Positions 58,201-64,000 of a stretch of DNA of 64,000 bases are shown here, in pieces. A program made the position numbers and the translations under genes. This stretch comes from Vitis vinifera (taxonomy: Eukaryota > Streptophyta > Magnoliopsida > Vitales > Vitaceae). Positions within the stretch are counted from its first letter, which is position 1, and the number at the start of each line of letters is the position of its first letter. Under the pieces are notes generated by a model that made no database searches, was not told the DNA's origin, and was given only the letters and a program-made list of their open reading frames with translations. The stretch covers positions 7,202,501 through 7,266,500 of the forward strand of contig NC_081810.1 of NCBI RefSeq assembly GCF_030704535.1, in the 5' to 3' direction.

Positions 58201-60085
58201 CCTCTTATTATCTATCTAGAGAAAGGGTTCCAAAAAGATGTGGCTGTCAATACTCTTCACAAAATTAATCCTGCCTCAACCTTGAGCTCACCACAAAATA
58301 AGTCTTACATTCAAGTCCCGGGGAACCAAGCAGTAGAAGGAGAGCATGCATCAAAATCCCTGCCATTGTCTGGCCATAACTTGCAATAACAACAATTATT
58401 GAAGGAAGAAAGGGTTGCATAGAAAATTAACTTCAGATTTTAGTCTCATCTCAGACTTATGAAAATAATTCCTTTCCATGGTTGTTTTATCAGTTATTGT
58501 TGTCAGTGTTCCAAGATGTGAATCACCAGTGTGACGTCTTTATGTTTTTTTGGGCCATCCCATGTATTGGGAAAACTGGGTGAAAACAGTGTTCCTGCTC
58601 AAAACTCAACCAGGTTGCTCAACTAGTATAACCCTGCATTCTATTTTAACTGAACCCAAAGTGATTTATTGTCCCTTGTCCAACCTTATTGACTGACCAA
58701 GGCTCGTGCAAGCAAATCAGTTCCAAAATCAGGTTGGATCATGTTCAGGCATGATGCATAGGAGTTTGCCACCCATTTGATTACAAGTTGAGGAACAAAA
58801 TCTCTGGCTGTTTTCTTTTGATCATTATTTTGGTGCTGCTTCTATTTCATTGGTACTGTTTAAAGTTCCAAACTTGCAGGGGATGCATATTTTGTACATT
58901 CTGATAATTATTTCACCGTGTAACTTCATAACTGTTCTACTTTTACTATGTTTTTGGATTTGAGTCCTCCCACTTGCAGATTGACTCTATTGTTTGGTGC
59001 AGTGATTCATGAGCCAACTGGGCCAACCCCACATTCACAGTTTGAACACTCTTCCATCCCTGCAACTGTAAAGAAGCTTTTCAATCTGAAGTCAAATTTC
59101 CTGACTAAGAGGGATGCATGGGCTGGAACTTTTGAGAATTATTTCTACTTCCGTGACACTCCTCGTGATGATTGCCCAGGTTCATATCAATTCCCTTAAT
59201 AAGCACCTAATGAGCTGCATATTGTTCACAGACTATAAAAAGTTTCCATATTAGTTTGTTAGCTAAGGCTTCATGATATGTACCTTAGTGCCCTATTATA
59301 GATGATGGTGACACATCTAAGTACTGTTATGGTAGTTATTCTTCACCAATTCCCTTAGTTAGTCCTTGCTTCGGATCTTGCAGTTGGCATCTGCAATCAT
59401 ATCCTGAATCCTTTGCGAGAATAATATTTGAGATAAAATCCTAAGGTTACATAGGAACAAGAGTTTTAGTTTTACCCTATTAATGTCAATGATATAGATA
59501 GTGTACAGAGCTGTTGAAAGGATGGTCCATGGTTATTTTTTCACCAGAATTTGTTGGCTATTAATCTCCAAAGTCAAATCATCTCTCAATAGATTTGGAA
59601 TGGTACACGTCTCCTAGATGTGACACTAAGGACCCAAGATTAAGATGCATGGTTAACATGCTTTGATTTGATATTATTTTGTCACACAGTTCTGTTTTAT
59701 TTTCTGTTAATCTATATCATCAAATATTCAAGATCAACTCTGTTACCTGGCTGATTGTATAGAAACACTTCCGGAGGTAACAACACCACTGAGGCCACGG
59801 GGACCAAAGGAAGATTTGAGCCTCTCTGAATTCCAAGTCGAACTGATCCAGCTTGCATCCCAGCTAAATGGTGATTATGTCCTGAATACCTACCCATACA
59901 TTGGCAAAAGCATGACTGTGGGTGAAGCCAACCGGTATGCAGAGGATGCAGTGAGAAGGTTTCTGGAAGCTGGAAAGGCTGCTCTAAGAGCCGGGGCCAA
60001 TGACTCTGCCATTGTCACAATGAGACCTTCACTCACTAGCAGAACTATGGGGCCAGATTACAAGAAGTACGTAGAAACCCAATGA
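55254..60085 (+). CDS. NPC1: Non-specific phospholipase C, NPC1-like (532 aa)
   Basis: Three exons, 55254-56352, 59003-59179 and 59763-60085, join in frame (ACTG|gtgagt, gtgcag|TGATTC; CCCAG|gttcat, tgtatag|AAACAC) to give 532 residues, close to Arabidopsis NPC1 (about 540). A signal peptide-like start ([19 protein letters not shown]) suggests entry to the secretory pathway, as in NPC1, NPC2 and NPC6. Phosphoesterase-family motifs are ENRSFDH (46-52), [15 protein letters not shown] (173-187), [10 protein letters not shown] (274-283) and [12 protein letters not shown] (312-323), with the [20 protein letters not shown] block in exon 2. The enzyme cleaves phospholipids such as phosphatidylcholine to diacylglycerol and a phosphorylated head group, and belongs to the family related to bacterial PC-PLC/acid phosphatases. 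All motif residues are present. The first intron is 2.65 kb and carries a miniature LTR element. Confidence 0.93.
57537..57818 (+). mobile_element. Miniature LTR retrotransposon (TRIM/SMART-like) in NPC1 intron 1
   Basis: Two direct repeats of 75-76 bp (57537-57611 and 57743-57818) both start TGTTA and end CTAATA. The first is followed at once by AGTATCAGAGC, resembling the initiator-methionine tRNA primer site. The second is preceded by the purine tract AGAGGGAGGG. The whole is bracketed by perfect 5-bp repeats GAAGT (57532-57536 and 57819-57823). At 282 bp with no coding room it fits the SMART/TRIM class and looks structurally whole. The LTRs differ at roughly a quarter of positions, so the insertion is old. 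Confidence 0.8.
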
Positions 60086-61038
60086 TTCCACTTCAGGAAT
60101 ACCTGTATATACAAGCTCCAGCTCTTCCACTATTATATGTGTATCATTCTTCTAAACTTTATATTCATGTATGTAGTAGGTCCATCTATCAAACAGAACG
60201 ATAGGTCAGTGACACCCAAAATTAAAAGGGCTTCTAGCCTTTCATGATACTCAAATCACTGAGATGGATGGCTATCTCATTAGGGACTTCTTCCACACAT
60301 TTGTGTTGGATCAAGTGGGTACACTTCTGATTCAGACTCGGCTGTTCCATTGCATAATTTTTAGCTTTTCTCTTGCTTATGGGGAAGCATTTCTTTATTT
60401 ATAAAGTCATTGTATTGTCCCACCATCCATGAGAGGCGTGGAAAAATGATCATATAGGTATAGAAAAATGTCCCTCGTTAACCAGGCTTTTCTTAGTCTA
60501 CGGTTAAGAATAAGATTCAGATTCGAAAAGATGATAGGAATCAATGATAATGATATCTTAAGTAATTATCTGCTCTAAATTTTTTTATTAATGGAAAGAA
60601 TGGAAGAATGACTAGAGAAATTAATGGCATACCTAACTTTTAAATATGGTACCTAACATTTAAGTAGTGTCTTTGTCCAAATGATACTTTTTACTAGAGT
60701 TGGAAGCATTTTGCTTGTAAGTTGTAGCCAGTTATAAAATCTCCTTCACTTTTTGCTTTTTCTTTTTTTGGGTAATTTTATTATTCTTTTATTTCTTTAT
60801 TTTTTTGGGTCTGAAAGAACAGCAAGAAGGTTAACAGGAACGTGTGGCCCGTGGACAAGCCTCAACAAATCCTTTCAAACCTAAACCTAAGAACGACGCC
60901 GTTTTGAGTCTTGCTTTACCGGTCCACATAGGGCTCAAAAGAAGTATTAACTACCATTCAAATGTACCTATCCAACCATCTTCTTCCTTACTCCTCTATC
61001 CCCTACCTATCCAACCATTCAAATGTATTGACCAGCCA

Positions 61039-61042
<4 letters not shown>
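60086..61042. other. NPC1 3' UTR and AMT1 promoter
   Basis: The first part is probably NPC1 3' UTR. The rest is the upstream region of the transporter. I can name no clear TATA box. The frame of the transporter stays open upstream to 60844, but this part does not resemble AMT proteins and is probably leader or promoter. Confidence 0.5.

Positions 61043-61078
<36 letters not shown>
61043..61078 (+). promoter_or_regulatory. (CT)n tract in the AMT1 leader
   Basis: About 18 CT units end 8 bases before the start codon. CT/GA repeats are common in plant 5' UTRs and core promoters. In the long open frame they would read as Ser-Leu repeats, which argues against the upstream start. Confidence 0.6.
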
Positions 61079-61081
<3 letters not shown>

Positions 61082-61086
61082 CAGTG

Positions 61087-62484
61087 ATGGAGGTCTCATG
61101 GGAAGCAAGTGTTACAGATTCTATCAATACGGTTTATCTTCTCTTTTCAGCTTACTTGGTCTTTGTGATGCAGCTTGGGTTTGCCATGCTCTGTGCTGGC
61201 TCAGTCCGAGCCAAGAACGCCATGAACATCATGCTCACCAATGTGGTCGACGCCGTTGTCGGCAGCATCTCCTACTACTTCTTTGGCTTCGCCTTTGCCT
61301 TTGGCTCTGGCTCCGCCTCCAACCCCTTCATTGGCACCGACTATTTCGCTCTCAAAGACATCCCTAATTCCACCTACGACTACAGCTACTTCCTCTACCA
61401 GTGGGCTTTCGCCATAGCCGTGGCTGGCATCACCAGCGGCTCCATCGCTGAACGCACCCAGTTCAGCGCCTATCTCATCTTCTCCTTCTTCCTCACTGGC
61501 TTTGTCTACCCTGTCGTGGTCCACTGGCTCTGGTCTTCCAACGGGTGGCTCAGCCCCAGCTCGAGCAACCTCCTGTTTGGTTCCGGCGCAATCGACTTCG
61601 CCGGAAGCGGCGTTGTCCATTTAGTGGGCGGAATCGCCGGATTATGGGGTGCCTTCATTGAAGGCCCACGGGTCGGGCGGTTTGATGCATTTGGTAAACC
61701 CGTACCCATGCGAGGTCACAACGCCACTCTAGTGGTGCTTGGCACATTCTTGCTGTGGTTCGGGTGGTTTGGGTTCAACCCAGGTTCATTCGACAAAATC
61801 CTCGTCTCCTACCCAACCACTACCGACCAAGGTAACTGGACCGCCGTGGGCCGCACAGCAGTGACCACAACACTGGCTGGTTCAGCTGCCGGAATTGCTA
61901 CCTTGTTCGGCAGGCGACTGATAGTGGGTCACTGGGACGCACTGGATGTTTGCAATGGGGTTCTGGGTGGGTTTGTGGCCATCACATCAGGCTGCTCCGT
62001 GGTCGAGCCATGGGCTGCAATTGTATGCGGGTTCTTCTCAGCCTGGGTCCTGATTGGTCTCAACATCCTGGCCCTGAAACTCGGCTTTGATGACCCATTA
62101 GAGGCTACCCAGTTGCATGGTGGGTGTGGAGCCTGGGGTTTGATCTTCACTGGCTTGTTTGCAAAAGAGGAGTTTGTGGTTCAAGCCTATGATTCAGGGG
62201 AGAGTGGCGTGGTGAGACCATATGGGTTGTTCATGGGTGGGGGTTGGGGCTTGATCGGATGCCAGGCGGTTGAGGTTTTGGCGATCATATGCTGGGTCAG
62301 TATCACAATGGGCCCACTTTTCTACGCTCTGCATAAGCTTAAGATATTAAGGATATCCACTGAGGAGGAGGTTGCAGGGCTTGACATCTCCAGCCATGGT
62401 GGCTACGCCTACGTTGCCCACCCAGACGAGGGTCATCCTCGGTTTTATGCGGACTACATGAGGTTGCAAGATCAGAGAACTTGA
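61087..62484 (+). CDS. AMT1: AMT1-type high-affinity ammonium transporter, short N-terminus (465 aa)
   Basis: The gene is intronless, as is usual for AMT1. I chose ATG 61087 ([12 protein letters not shown]...) over 60844 because similarity begins here and the extra 81 residues are low-complexity. The protein is a plasma-membrane Amt/Rh channel-like transporter with about 11 membrane helices: [20 protein letters not shown] (17-36), the signature [20 protein letters not shown] (170-189), the ammonium-recruiting Asp170, and the pore histidine pair His178 and His344 (ATQLHGGCG). The C-terminal regulatory helix ends [13 protein letters not shown]; Ser435 stands where Arabidopsis AMT1;1 has the phosphorylated Thr460. 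The N-terminus before the first helix is only about 16 residues, as in tomato AMT1;3-type proteins, against about 40-50 in most AMT1s. It probably works as a trimer taking up ammonium. Confidence 0.94.
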   Translation: MEVSWEASVTDSINTVYLLFSAYLVFVMQLGFAMLCAGSVRAKNAMNIMLTNVVDAVVGSISYYFFGFAFAFGSGSASNPFIGTDYFALKDIPNSTYDYSYFLYQWAFAIAVAGITSGSIAERTQFSAYLIFSFFLTGFVYPVVVHWLWSSNGWLSPSSSNLLFGSGAIDFAGSGVVHLVGGIAGLWGAFIEGPRVGRFDAFGKPVPMRGHNATLVVLGTFLLWFGWFGFNPGSFDKILVSYPTTTDQGNWTAVGRTAVTTTLAGSAAGIATLFGRRLIVGHWDALDVCNGVLGGFVAITSGCSVVEPWAAIVCGFFSAWVLIGLNILALKLGFDDPLEATQLHGGCGAWGLIFTGLFAKEEFVVQAYDSGESGVVRPYGLFMGGGWGLIGCQAVEVLAIICWVSITMGPLFYALHKLKILRISTEEEVAGLDISSHGGYAYVAHPDEGHPRFYADYMRLQDQRT

Positions 62485-62931
62485 CTATGATGTGTGGTTT
62501 TTCAGGTTTTTATCAAGGCTTGCTATATTGTCTGCTAAATAGCCAAATTGGCCAAAATTCTTCATCATTTTTTCCAGTGAAGTTGTAAGTTCCTCAAATT
62601 GAACATTGTTTTGCCCTTCCATGCAAAACCACATTCATTAACAGTGCACTGCTGAAGGCATGTACTTTGTCTGCAAGTTCAACTTTGTTAAAACAAGTAT
62701 CCCAAGTGATTCTGATTAAGTAAAACTCTCCCTAGTGAATCAAAGACATGAGTCTCTAGCTCTCTTCAAAGATTTACATAAACCTGTTTGAAATAGGAAC
62801 AAAAAGTGAAACCTGAGGCCAACAGAGAGGCATTGTTGTTTCCAATGTGAATTTGTGTATTGTTCACGTGGGACAAATATACAGCTAGGTTTCCTATATA
62901 AAGACTGTTCATAGAGCCCATGAATAAGCTC
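62485..62931. other. Convergent 3' UTRs of AMT1 and the RING ligase
   Basis: Only 447 bp separate the two stop codons, so the two transcripts probably share or overlap their 3' ends. No gene is seen in the gap. Confidence 0.5.
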
Positions 62932-64000
62932 TCACCCGAGATGAGACTCATAGGGAACATATACAGGATCTGGAATGACGAGAGGCAATCTATCTATGTA
63001 CATGAACAGCCTTTTTAAGTTCTCTCTCATGATATAGGTTAAATCGACAATATCAGTGTTATCTGTGTATATCCAAAGGTCACCTGAGTTCATCCTTTTG
63101 AAGCAATCCCGACAAAAGGGGCATGACTGAGACCGATTACGCCTGCAGCAAACACCAAAGGAACATCATCAGAACATTAGCAGGAAAGGCAAAAACACGG
63201 GCTGAACCAACAATAACACGCAACCATAAGCAACATCCTACTCTATTCCAAAAGGATGTTTGCTAATTTGCAATAATGAGGTGATTAAATCAATAATGCA
63301 TCCACTGACAAATGCCCATCTTTGAGACTGGACGGATAACTTAAATATGCAATGAACTGATCATAGAGGTAATGTCCACCCTTGAAACTAGAGGGATGAC
63401 CTAGTAGCAACCAAAGAAAAGTTCCATAATTAGGAGGACCATGCTCCTTCCCATATGCCAATACTAGTTCACAAAGAAATGGAATCCACAAAGAAGATAG
63501 TCCACAACCCTATTTCAATCAAAGAGTGAAAACCCAATTACCATAAGATGGTCCAAATACTTCTAAGGTAAGTTGGAATAATATGTTGGAGAAAGATATC
63601 AATGTTAAAGTATGAACTCTAAATGGTGAAAGGAAAATAAAAAGTGATTAAATTCAACCATTCTAACCAAGTAGATTAAAGGGTATACAAAAGATGTTTG
63701 GAGAAATAAAATAGGGAGCTCACCAGTTCCGATAGCACATCAAGCACAATGAATGGCCACAGTTGGGCAATACAACTTTGCTTTTCATCTCCATGCAAAT
63801 GCCACACTCTTCTTCCCATTCTAGTTCAGCTTCGGAGAGTTTTCTCTTCTCTAATCCGTCATCCCTTCTTTTATACTTCTTAGCACATAACTCTTTCTGT
63901 TTCCTATCATCCAAATCTGTGATCCCTCTTTGAAGTTGCAGTAAAGAAGGAAATATCACCGCTGTTTGTAGAAAACCAAACTTGTAAGCACTCAAGTTGT
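62932..64000 (-). CDS. AIRP2-like RING-type E3 ubiquitin ligase, 3' part (runs off the window)
   Basis: The minus strand has exon 64000-63724 and the last exon 63142-62932, separated by a 581-bp intron (AACTG|gtgagc, gctgcag|GCGTAA) that splits a Trp codon. The product reads SAYKFGFLQTAVIFPSLLQL, then RGITDLDDRKQKE, a charged linker, and a C3HC4 RING: CGICMEMKSKVVLPNCGHSL, CLMCYRNWRNRSQ, SCPFC. It ends with SGDLWIYTDNTDIVDLTYIM and VIPDPVYVPYESHLG, then TGA. All eight zinc ligands are present (C-x2-C, C-x-H-x2-C-x2-C, C-x2-C). Arabidopsis AIRP2, the closest family I know, is a cytosolic E3 that promotes abscisic-acid and drought responses; the role here is inferred. No ATG lies in the visible part, so the start is beyond 64000. 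Confidence 0.88.

Noticed and set aside
60844-61086. 81-residue N-terminal extension of the ammonium transporter
   Set aside because: Low-complexity Ser/Leu/Pro text including a CT tract, without similarity to AMT proteins; the AMT start is at 61087.

Overview
The window is nuclear DNA of a flowering plant, most likely a woody eudicot. Grapevine (Vitis) is my best guess, from the style of the genes and repeats, but this is an inference. It has AT-rich noncoding DNA, GT-AG introns and plant-only families: CYP71-type P450s, villin, non-specific phospholipase C, an AMT1 ammonium transporter and an AIRP2-like RING ligase.

Bases 1-38,500 are repeat-rich and gene-poor. Their core is a head-to-tail duplication of about 11 kb (unit A 2012-13069, unit B 13076-24403). 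Each unit starts with a CYP71-type P450, followed by a 4.3-4.4 kb fold-back Mutator-like element with a 9-bp target duplication, a worn Copia remnant, and one or two relics of P450 exon 1. The unit B P450 (13219-14928) is intact. The unit A P450 has lost 1,111 bp between two copies of an 8-bp repeat but is still open for 199 codons. A P450 3'-end relic (about 24.5 kb) and a third, intact P450 (26216-27914) complete the cluster.

Bases 28,800-38,060 are almost all mobile DNA. There is a 2.5 kb non-autonomous element that appears to have captured pieces of a receptor-like cytoplasmic kinase, a PPR protein, an LRR receptor kinase and possibly a 5' UTR exon. Next come a short MITE of the same family, a 2.7 kb Gypsy-like solo LTR, and a 1.7 kb TIR element filled with hairpin-forming 21-bp palindromes.

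Bases 38,500-64,000 are a normal genic block. It holds a 22-coding-exon villin-1 gene (CDS 39234-54333, 908 residues, including an 11-bp microexon and a hidden 41-bp first coding exon), an NPC1-type phospholipase C (55254-60085, 532 residues, with a 282-bp miniature LTR element in intron 1), an intronless AMT1 transporter with a short N-terminus (61087-62484, 465 residues), and, convergent with it, the 3' part of an AIRP2-like RING E3 ligase running off the right edge. These four genes share no obvious pathway; the P450s form a typical local array of duplicated genes and relics.

Coordinates of spliced genes come from my own reading of splice sites and protein similarity recalled from known families. 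No search or alignment was run.
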